From Candidatus Latescibacterota bacterium (GTDB lineage: Bacteria > Latescibacterota > MWCZ01), in the NCBI GenBank assembly GCA_029547385.1, contig JAKPPK010000074.1, positions 1 to 49,683 on the forward strand: 49,683 bases of DNA. Reading direction: 5' to 3'. The notes below the pieces were generated by a model that saw only the letters and a program-made list of their open reading frames with translations, had not been told where the DNA came from and ran no database searches. This document shows, in pieces, positions 27,985 to 36,823 of the stretch. The stretch's first letter is position 1; each line of letters starts with the position of its first letter. Both the position numbers and the translations under genes were made by a program.

Positions 27985-30179
27985 CCCACCGCTTTCGATG
28001 TGCCTTTCAGGCGCCCCTCGTGCGACTGTCGCGTTCGATTGCGGTCTGGCGGGGAATCTGTGGTGTTCGCGCACAGATTTCCAGCACAGTGTGCGTGATC
28101 GCGCTTGCAGGCCTCTGCGCGTCGAGCGTGAAGGCGGAGAGCGCTTCTCCGACGGATACGAGTTCTCTGCCAGCGCTCTTGCAGTCCAGCCTCGACGGAG
28201 CGATGACGGTGGAATCTGTCCTGCTGGGTGACCGCCGGGCTCTTCCGCCAATTCCGCGCCGGCAATTCAGTGTGGGTACCATTCCCCTGCCCCCGGTTTC
28301 GCCCGGCGATACGATCATCGTTCCGCAGGTAACGGGTGAGATTACGGATCCTGAACTGAAGGAGCGGGCGGACTCCCTGAACAGGAGTCTGCGGCTGCTT
28401 GCGATCGAAGAACGCCTGCTTGGGTCGGAATTGTGGGGTGGCGCGCCGCGAACGGGCGTGATTCCTCGCAAAGACTTCCTTGAGGCGAGGATCAATCTCC
28501 TGCGTGACATGGAGAACGTTCTCCAGATACGGCTCCGGGAAAAACTGGCGCAGCTTGATACCACCATTGCCCGGGTCGAATCCGAAATTGAGGCGAACAG
28601 GACAGCGGAAATTGCGTCGCTTGAGGATTACCTCGACAAGTACCCGAGCTCCGCGTCCGTTGCAGACGCCAAGTTCATACTCGGCCAGCTCTATTACGAC
28701 AAGGAACGAAAGCGCTACACGGATGCGATGCTGCGGTACACGACCGAATTCCAGAGGTACCGCATGGGGCTTCTGCCCGTCGCACCAGCGCCTCCAGTTC
28801 TGAACGAAGCAGTATCCGTCCCCTTTTACAAATCGGTGGTGGAACTCGGTACGAACCCCGATTTGGTGCCGTACTCACTCTACTCATTAGGCAAGTTTCA
28901 TCTTGAACAGGCACGTGATCTGAAGGCGCGATCCGATGAAAGCCGGTTGACGGGACGCCGTGAAGAAGCCCAGCATTTCACACACCTGAGCGAAATGGAA
29001 ACGGATTCCGCCAAAACCTATTTCGCGCGCCTCGTGGTGGAGTTTCCCGACGATTCGGTGAATGTTCCGGAAGCGTTCTACGTCCTGGCCTCGCACTACA
29101 ATATGCTCGGCGGACCGGTGAACCGCGATACCGCCGCGGTGTACTGCAACGCGTTGATCAAGAATTTCTGGTACTCACCGCGGTATCAGAACGCGCTCGT
29201 AATGCTGGGGCAGATCAACTACTACAACGGTGTCGGAACCAGGGAACGCGCCGCGCGGAATCGTTACTTTTCGAACGCACTTGCCTACATGGCCTGGTTG
29301 GCACGCGATGTTGACGCGTTCACAGAGTCCCAGATACCCGGTGTGTCTCCGGATCCACCGCGGATGATGGATATTACGAGACGCGATTATGCCGTGCAGT
29401 TCATGACGCAGATTATCACGCGCCAAAGTCCGCTTCCCGGAACGGAACCTCCTCCTCCTGTTGAAACGGCGGTGAAACTGGTTACTGCGGCAGGCAATCC
29501 TCCGTTCGGAGCGGACCTGTTGAGACAGGTCGGAGACAAGAAGAACAGCGACTACAACACCAGTGGCAATCCCGTGGACCTCGTTGCTGCGCTCACCGCG
29601 TACGACAGCCTGTTGTCCCGCTATCCTACCTACAAAGAAGGTCCACAGATTCAGCAGGTGGTAATCGACGGTGCGACGTACCTCTCGGACGATCCCGCGG
29701 AACGGTACCGCATCTACGTTCGGCAGAAACTGCTGTTCTTCGAACGATTCAATCGAAACAGCGAATGGGCGCGACAAAATCAGGACTCGCCTGCGGTGGT
29801 CAAAGCGGCGGACGATTCCGCCGCCGCGTATCTTGAAACAGGCGCGCGATGGTTATACAGCACCGCACGCGCCGCGAATGACCGCGAGGGCGTGCGGAGG
29901 AGTCTGGATTACTTCGTGAAATTCTTCCAGACGTATCCGGAACGTCCACAGGCGTACGAACTGAACTGGAGCCTTGCGACAGAATTGCGTGATCTCGGCG
30001 ACTATGAGCGCGCGTACGAGGAATTCATGCGGGTTTCGAATGCCGATCGGAGCCAGTACCGCGAGGATGCTGCGTTGGAAGCCGTGGCTGCGGCACAAGC
30101 GTTGGTCGAGATGGAACAGTCCGGTTCCCGGTCACCCGGACGGGCTCAGGAAACTCAACCGCCCGGTGGAGGACGCTAG
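27981..30179 (+). CDS. Secreted TPR protein, 732 aa
   Basis: N-terminal hydrophobic signal; VADAKFILGQLYYDKERKRYTDAMLRY, AFYVLASHYNMLGG. ATGA overlap with the upstream gene. Confidence 0.72.
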   Translation: MTHRFRCAFQAPLVRLSRSIAVWRGICGVRAQISSTVCVIALAGLCASSVKAESASPTDTSSLPALLQSSLDGAMTVESVLLGDRRALPPIPRRQFSVGTIPLPPVSPGDTIIVPQVTGEITDPELKERADSLNRSLRLLAIEERLLGSELWGGAPRTGVIPRKDFLEARINLLRDMENVLQIRLREKLAQLDTTIARVESEIEANRTAEIASLEDYLDKYPSSASVADAKFILGQLYYDKERKRYTDAMLRYTTEFQRYRMGLLPVAPAPPVLNEAVSVPFYKSVVELGTNPDLVPYSLYSLGKFHLEQARDLKARSDESRLTGRREEAQHFTHLSEMETDSAKTYFARLVVEFPDDSVNVPEAFYVLASHYNMLGGPVNRDTAAVYCNALIKNFWYSPRYQNALVMLGQINYYNGVGTRERAARNRYFSNALAYMAWLARDVDAFTESQIPGVSPDPPRMMDITRRDYAVQFMTQIITRQSPLPGTEPPPPVETAVKLVTAAGNPPFGADLLRQVGDKKNSDYNTSGNPVDLVAALTAYDSLLSRYPTYKEGPQIQQVVIDGATYLSDDPAERYRIYVRQKLLFFERFNRNSEWARQNQDSPAVVKAADDSAAAYLETGARWLYSTARAANDREGVRRSLDYFVKFFQTYPERPQAYELNWSLATELRDLGDYERAYEEFMRVSNADRSQYREDAALEAVAAAQALVEMEQSGSRSPGRAQETQPPGGGR

Positions 30180-30181
30180 GC

Positions 30182-33100
30182 ATGATGACGTTCTCACGCC
30201 TTCCGAAATTCCGCGTCCTCCGTTCACTCGTCGGCGTGGGTCTGGTGAGCCTTCTCATCGGCTTTCTGGTGATCGGAGGTAAACCCTCTCCCGCTCCCGC
30301 CCAGTTTTCGGCTGAGGAGCTGGAACGGAATCCGAATCTTACGCCGTCAGTCCGCAGGCTCATTCTCGCCTACGAAAACTACCTCAAGCATTTTCCGGAC
30401 AGCCCGCAGGGCAAGGAATTTGTGATCGACATCGCCGAACGTTTCCGCTCGGCGGGCGATAATGAGACGGCGATAGTCGCGCAGAAACGCGTGCTGGCCC
30501 GTCCTGATATCACGCAGGCGGAACGCGCGTACGCGTATGAACAGATAATGGAATGTTACCGCCTGCTCGGAAAGTTTGACGAACAGGAGGAATGGGCGCG
30601 CCGGATGGCGGCAGCCGATGTCGGCCGCGAGAAACAACAGCAGGCGAAGGACTTCATCTTCGCGGCCGGATACAACCGGGCAAAGGCACTCGAGGACAGC
30701 TCACGGCTTATGGATGCCGCCGAAGCGTATGAACGTCTGGCGGTCATGAATCCCGACCACGGGCAGGCGTCGGAAGCCATGCTCAAAGCCGCGGACCTGT
30801 ACGACACCGCAGGTGACAAGGCACGTGCGGCGAGGACGTTCGAACGATTCTACTATACGTACCCCGATTACCGCGATCCTGCCAGTGGAAAGGGTGCGCT
30901 TGTCGCTCTCGAGAACGCGGCCAACCTGTACGCGGAGATCAACGATTACCGCCACACGGCCGATGCCGCGGAACGGATTCTTGCCGCAGCGCCGGACCAT
31001 CCGAACCGCCAGATGTACATGAACAACCTGGCGGCGATCTACAGCCTCCTGAAGGACTACAACAACGCGATTCGTGTGCGGCAGCAGTACGTTGCGTTGT
31101 ACCCCAACGATCCCAAATCAGGGACATACCAGTGGGATATCGCTCAATTCCGGGGCCTTGCGGGTCAGCGGCAGCAGCAGCTCGCCGAATACGAGGCATT
31201 TATCCGGAGCTATCCTAACGATTTCCGCGCCATCGAAGCGAATTTGATCGTCGGACAGGACAAGCTTGCGCAGCGTGATCGAGCCTTGGCACGAGGCGCC
31301 AGAGACGAGGCGGAACGGTTGCAGGCGCTGGCACGGGCCAACTTCGAGAAAGCGTTCACACTGCATGATTCCCTCGAAGCCTTGAGGCAAGGTTCGGGGG
31401 ATCTTCTGCACGCGCTTCCCGCCGCAGTCGAAGTGGCGAAAATGGACAGTGCCGCGTATTACTCGATCTCATTACGCGGTTCACCCAGCTTCTCGCAGGA
31501 CAGCACAAGAAAATGGGAGTCGTTGCGGCAAGCCGAAGGGATGTACCGCAAGATCGCAAACTACGCCTATCCGCCGACGACGTTTGCTGCGTTGTATCAA
31601 CGTGGTCGCCTGTTTGAGGACTTCTCTGCCGAGTACCTGAAACAACCGCGTCCCGATTCGGCCGTCACGTACGACGAAATCAACAAGGTGTTTTTCATAA
31701 ACGAGGTATCAAAGCAGTTCCTGCAGGTCCTCGCAATTCCTGCGTATCAGACTCAGATGCTGGAATTCTACGAGACGAACCGTGCCTCGATAGACACCGC
31801 GGCGGCGACGCTCCCGGATACATCACTCAGAACGGCGCATTTGCCGTGGCTTGACATGGCGCGCGAGCGACTTGCCGCCATACCGAGAACGTTGGACAGC
31901 CTTACCCTGAATACGATCGCGTACGACGCTGACCTGACGGTGCTTAAGGCGCAGGAGAAAATTCCGCAAACCATCGCCGAGAAATGGCCGGCGTTCGAGC
32001 GGCAACAACAGGAACGCTATCGCACGGACCCGCGCCTGCGTTTCGGAGACAAACAGGAGATTTTCGACCGCGGTGTGGCACCCGTTGTCTACGGGTCGGG
32101 GCCCCAGGATTCTCTGGCGCTCGTGAACTACTTCCAGCGGATTATTGCGGATGGCGAACGCCTTGGCGCCTCACGGGACTGGGTGCTGTACAACAAGGGC
32201 CGTCTCCGCCTCGTGTACGGAGCTCGAAGCTCGTACTTCTCGACGGTTACGCGGGAGGGCATGGAAAACCTGGGATTCCAGCTTGATACGTTGCGGCAGG
32301 AATCGAACGGCCTGACAAATATCATAGCGCGCCTCCCGAAACTGGATCTCGCGGCGATCGGCCCGCCGCCGGAGCGCCCGGACCTGACGCCGCCGGCCCA
32401 GCCGGTGAGGCCGAATGTGGACCTCCGCGCTCCGGAAAACCGGGCCATAGCGCTGCGCTTCATCGAGGATTTCAACCGCTTCAAACGGCAGGTCGAGGAC
32501 CTGAAATATCGTGCTGTCCGATACCAGCGCGAAGTGGAACGGTACCGGGCGCGCGTTGCCGAGCTGCAGGCAAGCACGGCGGCGCAGTTCCGGGGGATAC
32601 TCGAAGAAGCGAGAACACAATCGCAGGAGTTTTCCCGGGTGGCGACCGAAACGCAGAGGTATCGGATGGCCATCGAACTGGTGGCTGATCGGACGCGGAA
32701 CGCATACGAGCGCGATATTGCGTTCGGCGATTCCGTGGGTTACGCCGAGAAGGACCGCCGTGCCGTCAGGGACAGTGCGCTGGCCGCAAATCACAGGATT
32801 TCCCTTACCTTGGATTCGTTGTACAGCGAAGCTGTGGCAACAAGACGGTACTGGGAAGAACGGCGCGATTCAACGGAAGGCGGCGAGGCCTCACCTGCAT
32901 TCCAGGTGATCAATAATCTCGTTACGCAGTACGCGGCAGTCGCTGATTCGTTCCGGGTGACGGCAGTTCGAAGCTACATGTACACGTACAAAGGACGCGA
33001 TTCAATCTTCACCGTCGGCCTCGATCATCCGATTGTTCAGTACGCGATCCAGCGTCTCCGGGTGATTGATCCGACCTTTGGCGTCCAGACGGTGCCGTTG

Positions 33101-34219
33101 ACGTTCACCTACGTCACCGAGGACTCCACAGGTCTGTGGCGGGTCAGCAGCACCATCGACCGCCAGAACCCGGATGCGTGGAGGCAGGTCGCGTTCAATG
33201 ACAGCACGTGGGTCCCTGCCGTCAAGGGAACGATGCCGCGCGTTGAGTTTGTTCAGGCTGCCGATACAACCGCCGGTGCAGCGGGACAGCCAGAACCGGC
33301 GGCCGGCGAAGGCGCTGTCACAGCGGAAGGCGATACGACGGCCGAGGCTGCTCCGCAGGTGGCGGAAGTTCCCAAGATCGTCGGTTTCCCGCCTGACAAC
33401 CTGAACATGACGGACCTCTGGTCGCCGACGTATGCCGACACGGTGTATTTCCGTTACAAGCTGCAGTTGCCTCCACGGTGGGATGAGCTGCCCGACTCGT
33501 TGTCCGAACCGGGGCGGAAGCGGCCGGTGGTGCGCAAAGCAAGTATCACGATTACTGCGGACGACGATTATGTGGTCTACGTGAACGGCGAGGTGACGCC
33601 GGCGCGCGACACTGATGCACGGGTAGACTGGAAAACCGCGCGCACGTATGAGGTGTTGAAAGACCAGTGGACAGTCGGCGACACCGCAAACATTATTGCG
33701 ATACGCGCGCGCAACGAGAAGCGCCTGAATCGTATTCCCGACACGGATACCACGACGTACGGCGTCATGGCACGTATCGACATCGAGATGGACGTGCCGC
33801 TGTATATTTACGAAGCGCTGTACCGCCCACCGGAACCGGAACCAACCTTCGTGCTGGCGTTTACGCCGGACGACTCGGTGAAAATGGCCGATACCACCGG
33901 TACCTACTTCCGAACGGCTGCTGAGCGCGAGCGGTGGCAGGAATGCCGCACGCGTACCCTCCGGGCTGCGTGGGAGGACACGGTGCTGATTCCATGGCGC
34001 GCTCAACGCGATGCCCTGAAGAAGGCGCAACTGGACTCCGAAATCGTTCGGCTCACCCGCTGGATCCGTCAGCGGCAGGAGGAAGCACGCGGTCGTATCG
34101 CAACCGCGGCGGCCCGCGAAGCCGGGTTGGAAGAATCGGGTGAATCCCCCGCTCCCGACGCGGGTGCTGATTCCCCGCAGGAAACCCCGGCGCGGCCCGA
34201 AGACACAGGCGGACCATAG
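30182..34219 (+). CDS. Giant TPR protein, 1345 aa, with central coiled coil and galactose-binding-like beta domain
   Basis: TPR units (EAMLKAADLYDTAGDKARAARTFERFYYTYP). Coiled coil (FKRQVEDLKYRAVRYQREVERYRARVAELQ). Beta domain (WRQVAFNDSTWVPAVKG...VRKASITITADDDYVVYVNGEVTPARD). Starts 2 nt after the upstream stop. Confidence 0.75.
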   Translation: MMTFSRLPKFRVLRSLVGVGLVSLLIGFLVIGGKPSPAPAQFSAEELERNPNLTPSVRRLILAYENYLKHFPDSPQGKEFVIDIAERFRSAGDNETAIVAQKRVLARPDITQAERAYAYEQIMECYRLLGKFDEQEEWARRMAAADVGREKQQQAKDFIFAAGYNRAKALEDSSRLMDAAEAYERLAVMNPDHGQASEAMLKAADLYDTAGDKARAARTFERFYYTYPDYRDPASGKGALVALENAANLYAEINDYRHTADAAERILAAAPDHPNRQMYMNNLAAIYSLLKDYNNAIRVRQQYVALYPNDPKSGTYQWDIAQFRGLAGQRQQQLAEYEAFIRSYPNDFRAIEANLIVGQDKLAQRDRALARGARDEAERLQALARANFEKAFTLHDSLEALRQGSGDLLHALPAAVEVAKMDSAAYYSISLRGSPSFSQDSTRKWESLRQAEGMYRKIANYAYPPTTFAALYQRGRLFEDFSAEYLKQPRPDSAVTYDEINKVFFINEVSKQFLQVLAIPAYQTQMLEFYETNRASIDTAAATLPDTSLRTAHLPWLDMARERLAAIPRTLDSLTLNTIAYDADLTVLKAQEKIPQTIAEKWPAFERQQQERYRTDPRLRFGDKQEIFDRGVAPVVYGSGPQDSLALVNYFQRIIADGERLGASRDWVLYNKGRLRLVYGARSSYFSTVTREGMENLGFQLDTLRQESNGLTNIIARLPKLDLAAIGPPPERPDLTPPAQPVRPNVDLRAPENRAIALRFIEDFNRFKRQVEDLKYRAVRYQREVERYRARVAELQASTAAQFRGILEEARTQSQEFSRVATETQRYRMAIELVADRTRNAYERDIAFGDSVGYAEKDRRAVRDSALAANHRISLTLDSLYSEAVATRRYWEERRDSTEGGEASPAFQVINNLVTQYAAVADSFRVTAVRSYMYTYKGRDSIFTVGLDHPIVQYAIQRLRVIDPTFGVQTVPLTFTYVTEDSTGLWRVSSTIDRQNPDAWRQVAFNDSTWVPAVKGTMPRVEFVQAADTTAGAAGQPEPAAGEGAVTAEGDTTAEAAPQVAEVPKIVGFPPDNLNMTDLWSPTYADTVYFRYKLQLPPRWDELPDSLSEPGRKRPVVRKASITITADDDYVVYVNGEVTPARDTDARVDWKTARTYEVLKDQWTVGDTANIIAIRARNEKRLNRIPDTDTTTYGVMARIDIEMDVPLYIYEALYRPPEPEPTFVLAFTPDDSVKMADTTGTYFRTAAERERWQECRTRTLRAAWEDTVLIPWRAQRDALKKAQLDSEIVRLTRWIRQRQEEARGRIATAAAREAGLEESGESPAPDAGADSPQETPARPEDTGGP

Positions 34220-34231
34220 GAGTTGAACGTC

Positions 34232-34546
34232 ATGAAAAATCCACGCCTGGTTGCGTTGTCCATCTCCGCGCTGTGTACGGTTGTGTTGATAGCTCCCTTC
34301 GTGGGCGCGCAGGAAGCTGTGCGAACCGTTCGGGGGGCGGGGACAATCCGGGAAAAACCCCCGGGTGAATTGGCGACAGTGGTGCGACGGGATCCAGATT
34401 TCCGCACGATCAAATACCTCGGGATGCAGCGGGATTACCGCGATGAATTGCGCTCCAAGTTGATGCTTGGCCACGCGGTTATCCGACACGGACGTCCCGT
34501 CCTGCCTATGGAGCCAATCGTGTGGCCGCCCGAACCGGCGCAGTAA
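34232..34546 (+). CDS. Small orphan secreted protein
   Basis: AGGAG 9 nt before ATG 34232. MKNPRLVALSISALCTVVLIAPFVGAQ signal peptide. About 104 aa. Confidence 0.6.
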   Translation: MKNPRLVALSISALCTVVLIAPFVGAQEAVRTVRGAGTIREKPPGELATVVRRDPDFRTIKYLGMQRDYRDELRSKLMLGHAVIRHGRPVLPMEPIVWPPEPAQ

Positions 34547-34562
34547 CGCGCGGAGAAGCGTC

Positions 34563-34591
34563 TTGACGTGCGGGGGGTGACAGGCTAATTT
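34563..34591 (+). promoter_or_regulatory. Candidate promoter TTGACG-N17-TAATTT upstream of the tolQ-like gene
   Basis: TTGACG 34563-34568, 17-nt spacer, TAATTT 34586-34591, in the 191-nt gap before ATG 34738. Confidence 0.5.
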
Positions 34592-34737
34592 CAGTTCGTC
34601 GCGGTAAGGTGAAAAGGATCTTGCCAGAACTCGAGTGTGGTAGCGGGCAGGTGTATCAGAAGTCGGTCGGGCGCGGTCAAACGGGTCGGCGGCTCGCCGG
34701 GTGTCTTTCATAAGTTTCAGTATCTACGGAGGATACG

Positions 34738-35562
34738 ATGGGGATGCAGTCCTTCCGAAAACGGGCGAGGAAAATCGCCTATTTTGGTGTCGTGGCGGGA
34801 ATGTTCATGGTGTCGTACGCATTTGGCCAGGCGGCGGCTCCTGCGGAAGGCGCCGCAGCCCCTGCGGCTGGCGGCGCCCCGACCGAGCAGACGATTGACC
34901 CGAACATCGTCGTGAAGAAGGTTGTTACGGGGTTCATGAGCGATTTCAAACCCAAAGCCACCGGTGCGTGGTTGTTCCAGTGGCCGATCGTGATTTCGTT
35001 TGCGTGCGGTATCGGCATCGCCGCGGAACGCTACTACACGATCGTAATGAAATCGAAAGTGAACATGAAGAAGTTCACCGATCAGATTATCAAGTTCGTC
35101 GAAGTAAAGGATTACGACAAAGCGATCGCGTTGTGCAACGCATCGCCTTCGGGAGCCCTGCCGCAGCTTGTAAAGGCCGGTTTGGAGGCCGCGAAACGCA
35201 ACATGGGAACGCGCGCGGTGCAGGATGCGATTGACGAGAAAACCCTCTCGATCCTGCCGAAGATCACATCGCGGACCTCCTGGGTGAGTGTTTTGGCAAA
35301 CGTCTCGACACTTCTGGGTCTTATGGGAACCATCTTCGGTCTGATGTATACGTTTGCCGGACTTGAACTGGTACTGAACCCGAAGGGCAAGGCGGACCTT
35401 CTGACTTCAGGCATTGCAACAGCTATGAACACGACGCTGCTGGGTCTGGTGTGCGCGATTCCGCTCACCCTGCTTTTCCAGTACCTGTCGCAGGCCAGCA
35501 AAGCGATCGTGGATGACATTGACGAAAGCTCTGTGCGAATTATCAACGCGCTGAGCAGGTGA
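34738..35562 (+). CDS. MotA/TolQ/ExbB proton-channel family protein with N-terminal signal and Ala/Pro-rich extension
   Basis: VSTLLGLMGTIFGLMYTFAGLELVL...LLTSGIATAMNTTLLGLVCAIPLTLLFQYL: conserved TM2/TM3 core with the conserved Thr residues. Confidence 0.93.
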   Translation: MGMQSFRKRARKIAYFGVVAGMFMVSYAFGQAAAPAEGAAAPAAGGAPTEQTIDPNIVVKKVVTGFMSDFKPKATGAWLFQWPIVISFACGIGIAAERYYTIVMKSKVNMKKFTDQIIKFVEVKDYDKAIALCNASPSGALPQLVKAGLEAAKRNMGTRAVQDAIDEKTLSILPKITSRTSWVSVLANVSTLLGLMGTIFGLMYTFAGLELVLNPKGKADLLTSGIATAMNTTLLGLVCAIPLTLLFQYLSQASKAIVDDIDESSVRIINALSR

Positions 35563-35589
35563 TTTGGCATCTGATTTGATCTCTGCGTG

Positions 35590-35623
35590 CCCGGCATCCT
35601 TTCCTCGAAAAAAGGATGCCGGG
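35590..35623 (+). other. 13-bp perfect hairpin in the tolQ-exbD intergenic gap
   Basis: CCCGGCATCCTTT (35590-35602) / AAAGGATGCCGGG (35611-35623), 8-nt loop, no T tract after it. Confidence 0.7.
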
Positions 35624-35702
35624 GGGAAAGACGCCCACGGGTAATGCGTTGTTCCCGGAGCGGATCGAGATTTCGACCTTTTAGACGTGTCGAGGAACAG
35701 CA

Positions 35703-36281
35703 ATGCCAGGCTTTGCGCCATCGAAGAGATCGCGTGCAGAAGAGAAAGAGACGCCGCTGAATCTGCAGGTTGTTATGAACCTTATCTGCATTCTCATTCC
35801 GGCGCTCCTCTCCATGCAGGTCCAGGATTACTACCGGCACGACGTGGAATTGCCTACGCGGGGCGGCGGCGGTGGCGGCCCAAGTTCTGGTCCCACGAAC
35901 CCTCCCTTCAACCTGAAAATGACGATCATGGAAGACGGGTCCTTCGTGATCGTGAACGCCAAGACACTCTCCCCTGCCGACGGTCTGATTCCGGCCGGGG
36001 CGGGCCTGGCCGTTCCTCCCATCAATGGCGAGCCCGATTACCAGAAGCTTCAGCTTGTGATGATGAAAGAGCACAAAGAGCGGCTCGGCGGCCAGCCACC
36101 GGAAGCGTTTCCAGATCCTGACCAGATCACCGTATCCGCACCCGGCGACCTCGATTTCCAGCACGTGATCAAGGCGCTGGATCGCCTTCGGTTCGAAAAA
36201 CCGGCCAGTGAGCTTGATTGGTCGAGCGCAAAACAAATGTTTACCGTGATAAGTCTTTCTCCCGGTAGCGTCGGTGGTTGA
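35703..36281 (+). CDS. ExbD/TolR-like protein, divergent paralog with Asn in place of the TM Asp
   Basis: MPGFAPSKRSRAEEKETPLNLQVVMNLICILIPALLSMQVQ aligns without gaps to the ExbD TM region (INVTPFIDVMLVLLIIFMV), with N26 at the Asp position. Confidence 0.75.
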   Translation: MPGFAPSKRSRAEEKETPLNLQVVMNLICILIPALLSMQVQDYYRHDVELPTRGGGGGGPSSGPTNPPFNLKMTIMEDGSFVIVNAKTLSPADGLIPAGAGLAVPPINGEPDYQKLQLVMMKEHKERLGGQPPEAFPDPDQITVSAPGDLDFQHVIKALDRLRFEKPASELDWSSAKQMFTVISLSPGSVGG

Positions 36282-36311
36282 GGAATACCTCACAGCGTAA
36301 GGGGTTAGCGA

Positions 36312-36788
36312 ATGCCAGGCTTCCCACCATCAAAACGGAAAGCAAAAGAGGAAGAGGGCGGCGACATCAACATCACGTCGTTGATGGACGCCTTCACCAT
36401 CATCCTCGTGTTCCTCATCAAGCAGTTCGGTACGAGCGCCGTGGAGATATCCGCGGGGTATCGTCCCCCGGTCTCCAACACCCGTCTGGCCATTGATCGC
36501 ATCCTGCCGCTTCAGGTCCGTCAGATCGGTCCGGACGCGATTTCTTACCAGATTTCCGACAAGCCGGAAAAGGCGGAACGCAAGGACCCGAATGTCGGAT
36601 ACGCTCAACTACGTGCGGACCTGAAGGCCCAGAAGCCTCTGGTGGATGCCGCGGTGGTTGACGAAGAACTCAAAGGCGCAATCAATATCGTGTGTGACAA
36701 AAGTGTTACCTACGCGACGTTGATGGATGTGATGAAGAGTGTTGCTGGTTCCGGCTTTTTCAAACTGAAACTCATAGCCGAACCATAA
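36312..36788 (+). CDS. ExbD/TolR-like protein with canonical TM Asp
   Basis: MPGFPPSKRKAKEEEGGDINITSLMDAFTIILVFLIKQFG: D26 at the canonical position; periplasmic domain follows. Confidence 0.88.
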   Translation: MPGFPPSKRKAKEEEGGDINITSLMDAFTIILVFLIKQFGTSAVEISAGYRPPVSNTRLAIDRILPLQVRQIGPDAISYQISDKPEKAERKDPNVGYAQLRADLKAQKPLVDAAVVDEELKGAINIVCDKSVTYATLMDVMKSVAGSGFFKLKLIAEP

Positions 36789-36823
36789 AGTCCGGTGCAA
36801 ACGTTGCTTTCTGAGGTGCAACC

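Noticed and set aside
33002-34711. 569-aa minus-strand ORF opposite the giant TPR gene
   Set aside because: Antisense to a well-supported CDS; composition is Arg/His/Pro-rich as expected from reverse-strand reading of a GC-rich gene; spans three plus-strand features; no domain signature.
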